Source: Pseudoips prasinana
Lineage: Eukaryota > Arthropoda > Insecta > Lepidoptera > Nolidae
NCBI GenBank assembly: GCA_951640165.1
Contig: OX621246.1
Coordinates: 6,411,001-6,475,000 of the forward strand
Direction: 5' to 3'
Length of the DNA: 64,000 nt
Shown here: positions 54,736-63,163 of the stretch, one piece after another
Layout: every line of letters starts with the position of its first letter
Position numbering within the stretch: position 1 is the stretch's first letter
The notes under the pieces: generated by a model
Seen by the model: only the letters and a program-made list of their open reading frames with translations
Database searches by the model: none
What the model was told of the DNA's origin: nothing
Translations under genes and position numbers: made by a program

Positions 54736-55639
54736 GTACGCTTTATTATACTTTATTACAAATAAACGAATGAAATAGAAAACAATAACCTATTTAATTA
54801 TTCGTAATTTTCTTGTTCATAAGAATTAGAAGTTATTGTGACTCTATCAAAAGTGCTTAAGTACCTAATCAGTTATTTGGGGGTAGTTTCATTCATTCGT
54901 CCGTATTTTGTTGAAATAATAATATTGGTGCCGTTCCTAAACAAAGCTTGAACCTAACTCATAAATCTAATTCATTAATCAGTCTAGTTTGAACTGACGA
55001 TGACTGATGTCCATTAAATAAGATACTACATATGAAATAAAATCTTTAATTCAGGCATTGTGCATATTAATATAATAGGTATAATTATGGATTAAATTAA
55101 TTGATATTTGTGCTATACACATATCTATTTATTCATCCACCGTCAACAGTGATTCAGATGGTTTTGATATTTTTGTAAGTTATTTACTAATTGATAAGCA
55201 TTGTAATTTCCTAAAATAATATTATGTATTGGAAATGGGATAAATAGATATGTGTATATCACAAATATCAATTAATTATTCCATAATTAAAAAAGAAACA
55301 CTACTCACAATGCCTGAATTACAGATTTTGTTTTACATGTAGTTATCTTATTTAATGGATATCTAATTAATAACTATTTAATTTCTCAATAAAGTACTTT
55401 ACAAAACATTTAAGACTTCGATAAAAATATTTTCTATACTATTTTGCCGAAAACAATTTGTACCTGTAAACAGAGTCATCTCTTATCGAGTAGCGAAATT
55501 ACACAACCCAATAGGTTTCAATTTCAATAACTACATGTAGGTGGCGTTAAATTGTTTATAGACTTTATAACAGATGGCGTTAAAGTGTTTACTGATTATG
55601 TAATAGATGGCGTTAACATTCATGTTATTTATTTTTCAG
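54736..55639 (+). other. TRIT1: last TRIT1 intron with fold-back repeat
   Basis: A 904-bp intron from GTACGC to TTATTTTTCAG. It contains a long inverted repeat at 55007-55362 and nothing else recognisable. Confidence 0.85.
55007..55362. repeat. long fold-back element in a TRIT1 intron
   Basis: Left arm 55007-55138 and right arm about 55236-55362 are inverted copies: CCATTAAATAAGATA, AATTCAGGCATTGTG, ATTAATTGATATTTGTG and ATACACATATCTATTTAT occur in the left arm and reversed in the right. The loop is about 100 bp. Arms of about 130 bp suggest a MITE or fold-back element. Confidence 0.85.
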
Positions 55640-55957
55640 GTTCCCCCAATTTATGAACTGGATACTACAGATATTTCGAAATGGGAAGAACACGTGAAAA
55701 ATAAAGCAATAAAGATTGTAGAAAGTTTTCTCAACCAATCGCCGTGTGATTATGAACCTTTAATATATGTTGGTACTGATGAAAAAAAGAAGATGGATGG
55801 AAATTCATACAACTACTGTGATGTATGCAATCGTGTGCTCATAGGTGATAATGTGTATCAAATTCATATGAATTCCTTTAGACATAAGAGAGTACTGAAG
55901 AAAAAAAAACTTCTAGGAGAACAGAGCAAGAATGAAGCAGTTGAAGGAACATCTTAG
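55640..55957 (+). CDS. TRIT1: TRIT1 last exon with zinc finger
   Basis: The exon begins at a codon boundary after TTATTTTTCAG and encodes 105 residues to a TAG at 55955-55957. The start VPPIYELDTTDISKWEEHV matches the conserved VPP-x-Y-x-L-x-x-x-D-x-SKW block of animal TRIT1. Near the end is a matrin-type C2H2 zinc finger, CDVC...H...H with spacing C-x2-C-x12-H-x5-H (YNYCDVCNRVLIGDNVYQIH, then MNSFRHKR), followed by a lysine-rich run. The zinc finger is characteristic of eukaryotic TRIT1 and absent from bacterial MiaA. Confidence 0.95.
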   Translation, partial: VPPIYELDTTDISKWEEHVKNKAIKIVESFLNQSPCDYEPLIYVGTDEKKKMDGNSYNYCDVCNRVLIGDNVYQIHMNSFRHKRVLKKKKLLGEQSKNEAVEGTS

Positions 55958-55999
55958 TAATTTTTTGTGTGTCATTTATTGTGTTTGTCTTTGGTTGAT

Positions 56000-56009
56000 A
56001 ATAAATAAA
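56000..56009 (+). terminator. TRIT1: TRIT1 polyadenylation signals
   Basis: Two overlapping AATAAA hexamers at 56000-56005 and 56004-56009 lie about 45 bp after the TRIT1 stop. Cleavage 10-30 bp downstream would fall at about 56020-56040, inside the TFB1M 3' UTR. Confidence 0.8.
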
Positions 56010-56028
56010 TTAAAATCTTATTACACAT

Positions 56029-56034
56029 TTTATT
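56029..56034 (-). terminator. TFB1M: TFB1M polyadenylation signal
   Basis: TTTATT on the plus strand (AATAAA on the minus) lies 51 bp after the TFB1M stop. Cleavage would fall at about 56000-56020, overlapping the TRIT1 signals. Confidence 0.75.
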
Positions 56035-56084
56035 TAACACAAATCTATTATATACAAACAAACTAAATCAGCTAATGTAGTAAC

Positions 56085-57107
56085 TTAGACCTCCTCTACC
56101 TGCGAAGTGTCTTCCAATTTAGGTTTTGGTGCCCTATAATCATAATGTTCAAACTCAGGATATTTTTTTACTATCTCACTATATGCCTCACAAATTCTGG
56201 CAAACTCTGCATTGGCAATTTGGTAAGGTCTTGTAACTGGGTCTATGTCAGCCATTTTATACATTCTGCGAGCCATATCCTCTCTTACGTCTTCTGGGAA
56301 CAATGTTTGAGCTCCTCTGATAGAATACTTCTGTCTCATGTTAAATATTTGCCGGACAACCTTCTCAACCATTTTGAACGGTTGTTTTATTAATGGATGT
56401 TTCAATGGAGTTAGGGTAACCACTCCAACATCAACATCAGGCTTTGGTAAGAAGGCAGCTCCGGGAATATCAAACTTGTATTTTACAGTGCACCAGTTCT
56501 GGCACATAACAGACAATCTACATCTCTGGTTGCTCATGATTCGTGCTGCCATTCGTTCTGCAACTTCTTTCTGAAATGTCAAAGTTAGCCTGGCTCGTCC
56601 AAATGTCCATGGACCTTCCTGCTTTGACATCATCTCTAGCCATCGAACCATCAGTATAGTTGAAACACTGAATGGTAGATTGCCTATGATATTCAACGGA
56701 GGTGGTGAGTCTTCCCAATCTCTTTTTACATCCTCAGGTATATACTGGGTCAGGTCAGTCTTCAAAATATCACCAGTTATGATGTCCATATCCACTTTGT
56801 CTCTGCAAGCATCAGCTATTAACTCTAATGATGGTATAAATCGGGGATCTTTCTCAATGAGAATGACTTTGCTTGGTGCACGATGGATGATAGATCTCGT
56901 TATCCCTCCAGGTCCCGGCCCCACCTCGCACACGACATGTTTCTCGATATTACCAGCAGCGTTCACTATTTTGTCTATTAGTCGTGGCTCCATAAGAAAA
57001 TTTTGTGATAATTCTCTGAGGGCACGAAGTTTATAAAGCCGAATGACATCTTTAATACTTGGTAGAGGTGGCAATCTTATCTGTAATGTTTGCCTTGCCG
57101 CAGCCAT
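56085..57107 (-). CDS. TFB1M: mitochondrial 12S rRNA dimethyladenosine transferase 1
   Basis: TFB1M (mtTFB1, KsgA/Dim1 family) uses S-adenosylmethionine to dimethylate two adjacent adenines in the 3' hairpin of mitochondrial 12S rRNA, a step needed for small-subunit assembly. The single-exon frame encodes 340 residues, close to the usual 340-350. Visible motifs: LSQNFL at 33-38, the SAM-binding EVGPGPGGITRSI at 61-73, IEKDPRF at 84-90, GD-I at 112-114, and the catalytic NLPFSVST at 143-150; LTFQKEVAER and PKPDVDVGVV follow. A C-terminal helical region ends at 340. The start context is GTA-ATG-G. The start lies three bases after the COA3 stop, so it is probably translated from a shared mRNA; no separate promoter space exists. 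No intron or defect is seen. Confidence 0.97.
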   Translation of the reverse strand: MAAARQTLQIRLPPLPSIKDVIRLYKLRALRELSQNFLMEPRLIDKIVNAAGNIEKHVVCEVGPGPGGITRSIIHRAPSKVILIEKDPRFIPSLELIADACRDKVDMDIITGDILKTDLTQYIPEDVKRDWEDSPPPLNIIGNLPFSVSTILMVRWLEMMSKQEGPWTFGRARLTLTFQKEVAERMAARIMSNQRCRLSVMCQNWCTVKYKFDIPGAAFLPKPDVDVGVVTLTPLKHPLIKQPFKMVEKVVRQIFNMRQKYSIRGAQTLFPEDVREDMARRMYKMADIDPVTRPYQIANAEFARICEAYSEIVKKYPEFEHYDYRAPKPKLEDTSQVEEV

Positions 57108-57110
57108 TAC

Positions 57111-57377
57111 TTACTGCTTTTGTACTTTAACAGGCTCGTTGAAGTCGTCCAGGAAGGTTTCTTGCTTCACAGCGAATATAGAATATAAGTATACACTGAA
57201 TACTCCGGCACCTATCGCCAACCCAGTGATTCTATTTCTTTTTGAAATCTGTCGCAACTTTGCCACACGTTCGCGGTTCTTTTCCTCTATAAGTTTCATA
57301 TAAGCTATTTCTGCTTGCTTCAGTGCTGGATCTTGAGTTGTACTGCTGATTTTTGGCTTGAATCTTGAGTCTTCCAT
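57111..57377 (-). CDS. COA3: cytochrome c oxidase assembly factor 3
   Basis: COA3 (CCDC56/MITRAC12) is a small inner-membrane protein that stabilises newly made COX1 and couples its translation to complex IV assembly. The frame encodes 88 residues. A charged, coiled-coil-prone N-terminal part (QAEIAYMKLIEEKNRERVAK, residues 21-40) precedes one membrane segment at about 50-69 (TGLAIGAGVFSVYLYSI) and a short tail with the family signature F-L-D-D/E (ETFLDDF). The order RN-x-x-TGL-x-IGA, then Y, then QE-x-FLD matches the family. Start context GTA-ATG-G. The stop TAA at 57113-57111 is followed by GTA and then the TFB1M start. In Drosophila the two orthologues are reported as one dicistronic transcript. 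Confidence 0.95.
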   Translation of the reverse strand: MEDSRFKPKISSTTQDPALKQAEIAYMKLIEEKNRERVAKLRQISKRNRITGLAIGAGVFSVYLYSIFAVKQETFLDDFNEPVKVQKQ

Positions 57378-58061
57378 TACGAAAACAAATTCTTTGCAGA
57401 TATAACCTCAATAGCACAAAGGCAATTGGAAAGAGTGAATGAAGGAACTAAATTAATGTCAGCCACAGAATGTCAAAGACAGACCACAGATGCTGCATAG
57501 TAAATAAATTACAAATATAAGTTCAGTAATAATGTAAGATAAAGAACCAAAAAAATAACAGATTGTCTTTGGTCATTGTTGTTGGTGATTGGTGGAATTT
57601 GTATTTCGTTTCAGCTTCGCTATATTCGGATTTCGAGCATTTCAGCTGCCATATTTTGATAATAGTATGTAATGTAAAGCCCTATGGTGAATTATGAAAT
57701 ATTTCAGTTTTGTTCCAAATTTCTTGTGCCTTAATGTCTAAATAGTAAACTGCAGTAATTATTATCAAGTGTCTATAGCTATGGTGTTTTTAAATAGGAA
57801 AATGTAAAAACCATAACAAAACTCAGCTGTTCATGACATTTTAGAATACAACAAAACAAAAAGCATGCGCGTTGCTATCCTTTTCTAAACAAGACTTCTC
57901 TGTCCTACTTATATATTTGCACCGCTCGAACTCGCAACCTCGCATTTCTTGTACTTGTGTCAAAATCATCAAATCCCGTCTCGCTTCGCAGCTGATTGCT
58001 TGTGAGTCTCGTCGGTTACGGACTAATCGCGTTAAACTTTGTTGTGTTTAGTGTTGTAAAA
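57378..58061. promoter_or_regulatory. divergent promoter region, COA3-TFB1M / F-box gene
   Basis: The two start codons point away from each other across 684 bp, so both promoters and 5' UTRs must lie here unless a 5' exon is further off. I see no clear TATA box close to either start; CpG-containing text is concentrated at 57900-58040, near the F-box start. No repeat is recognised in this interval. Confidence 0.55.
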
Positions 58062-58162
58062 ATGCCTTTTATTTCAAAAGACTGGCGATCGCCCGGTGAA
58101 GAATGGGTAAAAACTCAGGAAGGCTGGGAAAAGAAAAAAGTTCTGGAGTGCACCGCGCAGAG
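58062..58162 (+). CDS. FBXO25/32: FBXO25/FBXO32-type F-box protein, exon 1
   Basis: FBXO25 and FBXO32 (atrogin-1) are substrate receptors of SCF ubiquitin ligases. The exon encodes MPFISKDWRSPGEEWVKTQE and a lysine-rich continuation to CTAQ; the opening MPF-x-x-x-DWRSPG-x-x-WVKT is diagnostic for this family's N-terminus in animals. The start is in a good context (A at -3). It ends two bases into an arginine codon at the donor GTGAGT (58163). The F-box itself lies in later exons that I did not find in the window. Insects generally have a single member, so the vertebrate subtype cannot be assigned. Confidence 0.9.
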
Positions 58163-58342
58163 GTGAGTTGCGTTGCAAAATAAACAGATAGAATCCTTTG
58201 TTCATAATACTTGAACGCTGCGAAATAACTCGCGCTATTTAGTTCATTAATTACTGACTAACACTAGAAGGCTGAATCTGTGATGCTTGGATTTTAGTGT
58301 AGTGTTATTGTGTTTGTTGAAACCAGCTATTTTGTATTGCAG

Positions 58343-58396
58343 ATATCCCGCTATAACTAACTATAATAACACTGATGTTAGTCAACAGAAATCATG
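58343..58396 (+). CDS. FBXO25/32: FBXO25/FBXO32-type F-box protein, exon 2
   Basis: The 54-bp exon follows the acceptor TTTTGTATTGCAG ending at 58342 and its first base completes the arginine codon from exon 1. It encodes YPAITNYNNTDVSQQKS and ends two bases into a codon (TG) at the donor GTAAGT (58397), probably tryptophan when joined. The phase is consistent on both sides. No family motif lies in so short a stretch, so the exon call rests on splice sites and frame. The next exon was not recognised in the remaining 5.6 kb. Confidence 0.7.
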
Positions 58397-58904
58397 GTAA
58401 GTGTTTGTTTCCTTTAAATATGTCATAATAGTTGCTTACGTTTGTTTTGTCGAGATCAGCTGTGGTCTGTTGTTGTCTATGTTGTTATTGATTTTATTAC
58501 GCGCGTGTGTCGTTCATCGGATTTTGTGCACACGAATGAAAAAAGCGAAAAGAATATAACAAACTCCGTAAAAAGGTTAGCTGCTGTACCCAGAGAGTAT
58601 GTAAGCTGTGGCTTAGACGCTAATAGATACCTAAATAGTTTACATAAGTTTACTTATGCATATTTTTCAGTTCAACCTAGACAGGTATAAACTAGGAACA
58701 AAGAAAAAGTACACAGTAAAATGCAGGAAAATACTACACAGGAAAGTGAGCGTTTACTTATTACCTAACACAGTAGTGGAAGGGTTAATATCTGAAAGTT
58801 TCTTATTTTTTTATTGTTCCACCTACATAGGTATACTTCCTATTTATTTGAATAGCCTTTCTTAAGTGGTACAAAATATGGTGCTTCTATTCTACTGCTG
58901 CTAT
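58397..58904 (+). other. F-box gene intron, no feature
   Basis: Nothing is recognised. The frames at 58442-58690 and 58656-58865 are open but show no F-box family similarity. Confidence 0.4.
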
Positions 58905-59060
58905 TTTCCACTGAGACTAGCCAACTAAGTAGGACAGGACATATTACAGTGCACAAATGTTTGCGCACACAGAGCATTCTGCATTGCCTTATATCATAAT
59001 CCGATGGGGAGTTATCCGATAGGATCGGGAAGAGATTAGAGGCCGTAGGTACCTATTTTT
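58905..59060 (-). repeat. SINE-D 3' fragment
   Basis: GACAGGACATATTACAGTGC, AAATGTTTGCGCACACAGAG and CCGATGGGGAGTTATCCG are the reverse of the SINE-D body at 54280-54380. Confidence 0.55.
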
Positions 59061-59423
59061 CCGCTTTCAGCCTTACCATCAATTTTATCCTAAGATGTCA
59101 TTACGAACACATTCTGACGTGTAATGAACAAAGAGAATGGCATAGAAAATATATCTTTATTTTATTTATTACTAACCCATAATTTGTTATTGTTGAGCTA
59201 ATAATAACCGTTAAAAGTGGAACTAACAAAATGCCACTTAGGTACATATCGGCTGTTTATTACGTTTATTTATTAAACGCAACGCCTGCAATAGCGAAAT
59301 AAATCACTGTATCGCTGGGGACTTAAAAACATGCAAATCGCACACTAAAGCACATTAGACGCCGAATAATTATAAATGGGTCACACAAATAGTCACTCAC
59401 ACACATCAGTACTTAAATACTGA
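59061..59423. other. mostly unassigned; SINE-C-like remnant
   Basis: Text at 59280-59415 (TCGCTGGGGACTTAAAAACATG, TCACACAAATAGTC) looks like a diverged reverse SINE-C. The rest is unassigned. Confidence 0.35.
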
Positions 59424-59624
59424 TGGGCTGTGCCCTACGGTTTCCCCGGTTCCCTACGGTTTAAACTTAATAAATTATACACTGGATGTTATTTAGATTT
59501 AAAAGCTATATTACTTACTATAAAGTTTCAGCAAAATCCGTTCCGTAGTTTTTCCGTGGAAAAGTAACAAATAACCATACAGTGGATGTATCACAAACTT
59601 TCGCAATTATAATATTAGTACGAT
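59424..59624 (-). mobile_element. Helitron-like element, family 1, diverged
   Basis: GGGCTGTGCCCTACGGTTTC at the left and CACAAACTTTCGCAATTATA at the right match the family-1 ends in reverse. A duplicated GGTTTCCCCGGTTCCCTACGG lies near the left end. Confidence 0.6.
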
Positions 59625-59811
59625 TATTTTCCTTTATAATAATCCTAACACAAATCCGTATAGATAGGCGAAAATTTACACATTGCTGCTGGTTAAATTG
59701 GTTCCACCAGGTGTCTCCTTTATATGCGTCTAGAATACACAGATGTTCGTCCTAAACTTATCTAAGAAAGGTGAGATAATGAGTAACTCTTTCCGGATAA
59801 TCGTCATCACA

Positions 59812-60095
59812 ATCATATCAGGCGAAAGACGTCCACTGCTGTACAAAGGCTTCCCCAAGGATCTCCACAATGGAATTGTGTCTATCTTTTGGGAGGATAT
59901 GTCATAATCGCCACACTTGGCAAACGGATTCACAATATCAGTATGATAGTACTCGGAGCGCTGCTGATGAAATCTACCAGAGAACGGGCTCTGGTAGATT
60001 TCATCATCATCATTTCATCGGGCTGATTTTTTGGCCATCACGGTATTTGACGGGATGTTGATTTTCGCTGCCGTTTACAACACACCTCTTCATTT
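59812..60095 (-). repeat. RTE-tail-like repeat with a hairpin
   Basis: GACGTCCACTGCTGTACAAAG, GGATATGTCATAATCGCCAC and GCTGCCGTTTAC mark the family. At 59965-60006 it contains an 18-bp perfect inverted repeat with a 6-base loop: TGATGAAATCTACCAGAG, AACGGG, then the complement. Confidence 0.65.
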
Positions 60096-61590
60096 TCCGA
60101 TACACTTAGGAAACCTTTAGCCGTTATTTTTTGCCGTATCACGGCATGAAATACACCGTCAAAAACTAAAACTATTAGGGGTTCAATTACAGATATCAAG
60201 ACACGTAATATGAGTCAAGTTGCGAGGACAAAAATTTTGGCAAATCCAGTTACTTACCATCCAGTGACCTGCTTGTTCATTTGACTTGCTATTATATACA
60301 TATAAAAAACAGGAAATTAATGAAGCAAGACCCTATTATATTGCGTTAGTTAGACAGACATTCGTCCTAAGTTTGTCTACCGCGTAATCAGATTTTCCGG
60401 GTACACTAACGAAGTCTTCATGCCGTTCGCTTTTATTCTGATGATATGACGTATGTTTCTTTACGCTCTAATGAGCAACAGCTAATAGAATAGCCTTAAT
60501 GTGCAAATAGGTCGCCCCTTGCAATGTACTATGCGTATTACAGTAAAGTTACTATCTACAAATGGATAGTCCTAGACCTGGCGCCTTCATTTACTGCTAA
60601 TAGTCCTTTATATATCGACTTTCTTAACAAGAAATCGTAAAATACCTGACATGACATGATGTACTCCGGCTTTACGCCCTAAAACCACAGCTAGCCTTAA
60701 AGTGCAACTAAATTGTACTTAGATTGGTATACCTATATTGGATTAAAATCATCTGTCTTACACCAATTAAATCAAATTTTGAAGGTTCATAAAGACTTTT
60801 TTTATTACATGGTGGAAACTTTTCATAGGACCGCCGCTTTGGGGAGACGACGGGATATGTGGGAGTCCCCAGATTTACCCACTAAAACCACCACTATTGC
60901 ACCTATTGCATTATCCGCGGTTGAACTCGCTACCCTTAGACCGAGGCAGTATGACATGCTGAACACGAAACCTGATTATTTTTATCCTGCAATAACATGT
61001 TGAACGCCGGCTTTATGTGAATTAATAAAAGTGAATGGCCTACAAGAGCAACTAAATTAGTTTTAGGTGTAAAATGGCTACAGTAATCCAGTCTTCCACA
61101 TCAATCTCAGTGTTACAGATTTGTTTAAATGTATGCGAGTAATAATATTGTTACTATCTGCAAATGGATTGTCGAAGACCTGGCACTATCACATTTTGCT
61201 ATTAGTCCATTATGTATACACTTTCATACAAGCAAATTCAACCTGGTGGTGCCTGCCAACCCTTAGTTGTATGCCATTTGATGCTTTTTTGATGTTTGAT
61301 GCCATGCCAGATTCCAGAGCTGATTTCATAAAAGAGTTTCTTCATAACATACGACGTATTTCTTCAATACCGGAATGTAAACAAGTATTTCAATTTCGCA
61401 CAAACCGGTTATCTTATCTTACGTATGATTCACAACAATATGTAAATCTGAATATTACTTATTATAGACTACCGACTATCGAACCGACGAAGATAATTCA
61501 TTGAACTACCTACTTAAAGGTATCGGAGTGGGGAAATAGGTCGACTGATAAATGTGATACCTATCTATACATACCTTAGATAAATAGTTA
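60096..61590. other. unassigned, with a diverged internal duplication
   Basis: Text at 60530-60635 is similar to text at 61130-61240: TTACTATCTACAAATGGATA / TTACTATCTGCAAATGGATT, then AGACCTGGC and GCTAATAGTCCTTTAT / GCTATTAGTCCATTAT. The blocks at 60655-60720 and 60995-61060 (CCGGCTTTA, GCAACTAAATT) also correspond. The 127-residue frame at 61121-61504 is not recognised. Confidence 0.4.
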
Positions 61591-61594
61591 TTGA

Positions 61595-61715
61595 CTGCAT
61601 GTTGGCGCAGCGGTAACAACAGTCGCCTTGATTTCGTGTCCGGGGTTCGATTCCCGCGCAGGACAACTATTTGTAACCCATAAGTAGTTGTTCTGTGTGT
61701 CTGTCAATTATGTTT
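61595..61715 (+). repeat. SINE-C, 5' part
   Basis: A tRNA-like head with A box (TTGGCGCAGCGGTAACA) and B box (GGGTTCGATTCCC) is followed by AGGACAACTATTTG, whose reverse appears in the minus-strand SINE-C fragments. Confidence 0.65.
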
Positions 61716-62918
61716 GTTCTCAATTATTTATTGCATGCTGTATTGACTTAAAGGTGCCCCTTCGATCTTCAATAGGACGAGCGGCAACCGTCGTTGAGTA
61801 TAAACGTATGCGTTGAAGAATAGGTCCATAAAACCCTCTCATAACCATAACCACCCTGAGCAGAGATTCGGACTCCAAAGGGTGTGCCTTCTGGCGTGGG
61901 TTACTTAGTTTGTAGTCTTATTTTCTAGACTGCTAGAGTCCGCGTTCGCTTCTGTTGTCAGGAGGAGCAGTGAGAGCCTCTTAGCATAACAAAAACCCTG
62001 ACTTTCCGATGACCGGTCATCGCTCATTTCACTTTGAAATACCTTTTTCTGAAAATTTGCTAAAATTGCTACTGTTCTTTAAATACTTGCAATAAAAATT
62101 GTGACTTACGAGTGCATATGTCTATTTTTGTTCTATATATATTTTACTAACTGTGCCCTGCGGTTTTACCTGCGTTAAACTTTATAAATTATGACAGCTC
62201 CTACCCCGTAGGCGATAGCGTGATAATATGTAGCCTATATGTTGACCCCGACCTCTTAGTAATATTCATGCAAAATTTGAAGTAAATTCATTCAGTACTT
62301 TTTGAGTTTAGCCCGTACATACATACAGACAAACAGACAAAAATTCTAAAAACCTTATTTTTGGCTTCAATATCGATTGTAGATCACGCCCCAAGTATCC
62401 TTTTAAAAAAATATTCAATGTACAGTTTTGACTTTCCTATGATTTTATTATATGTATAGATTACCTAATTTGATATTGTGTTGAATGTCGAAGGAGTTTG
62501 AACTCCCAAAGAAAATAATAAAATGTATTTCAAATAAGTATCTAGTCGGAGTGTTCGAAACGAATGGAAAGGCTTGACTAAACAGAAGAGTTCCGCATTT
62601 GGGTCAGCCTCAAATGTACAGTCCAGGTCAGTCCACTCGTCTGTAAAATTCCTGTATAACAACCAATCCGTTTGGCAGATTTATATTTACTATGCCCTAG
62701 ATTCTAGAATATTTTTAACTAGTTATTCTGAAACGCGCACTTTTACAGGAAACATACTAGGTAAATTGTTTTAAGAATGTTGAAAGTTGTTGTTTAATGG
62801 ATTTCATTTTTATTTTGAGGTTTCTGGGTTGACTACAATCTCACCTGATGGTAAGTGAAGATGTCTAAGGGGGACCGGACTTACCCACAAGATGACTGCT
62901 CACTCTAGCCTTGAATAG
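61716..62918. other. mostly unassigned; Helitron-like remnant
   Basis: A reversed family-1 Helitron-like end (TGTGCCCTGCGGTTTTACCT, CGTTAAACTTTATAAATTATG) lies at about 62150-62358. A short phrase shared with 1585-1600 lies near 61907. No gene is recognised. Confidence 0.4.
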
Positions 62919-63163
62919 ACGGTCACCGTAGCCTAGTTGGTAGTGCTCCTGCCTATGAAGCTGGTGGTCCTGGGTTCGAATCCCGGTAAGTTCAAATATT
63001 TGTGTGATGAGCACGAATATTTGTTTCTGAGTCATGGATATTTTCTATGTATTTAAGTATTTATCTATCTATATAAGTATGTATATCGTCGCCTGGTACC
63101 CATAGTACAAGCTTTGCTTAGTTTGGGGATAGGATGATCTGTGTGACATTGTCCCTACATAGG
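62919..63163 (+). repeat. SINE-A copy 8 of 8
   Basis: Full copy with A box, B box and shared 3' domain; the ATT tail is absent and the copy ends at GACATTGTCCCTAC. Confidence 0.92.

Noticed and set aside
58442..58865. Open frames after the F-box exon 2, considered as exon 3
   Set aside because: They do not begin with a G completing the split codon at a proper acceptor, and they show no F-box family similarity.
61121..61504. 127-residue open frame
   Set aside because: No family resemblance, no splice or start context, and it overlaps one copy of a degraded duplication.
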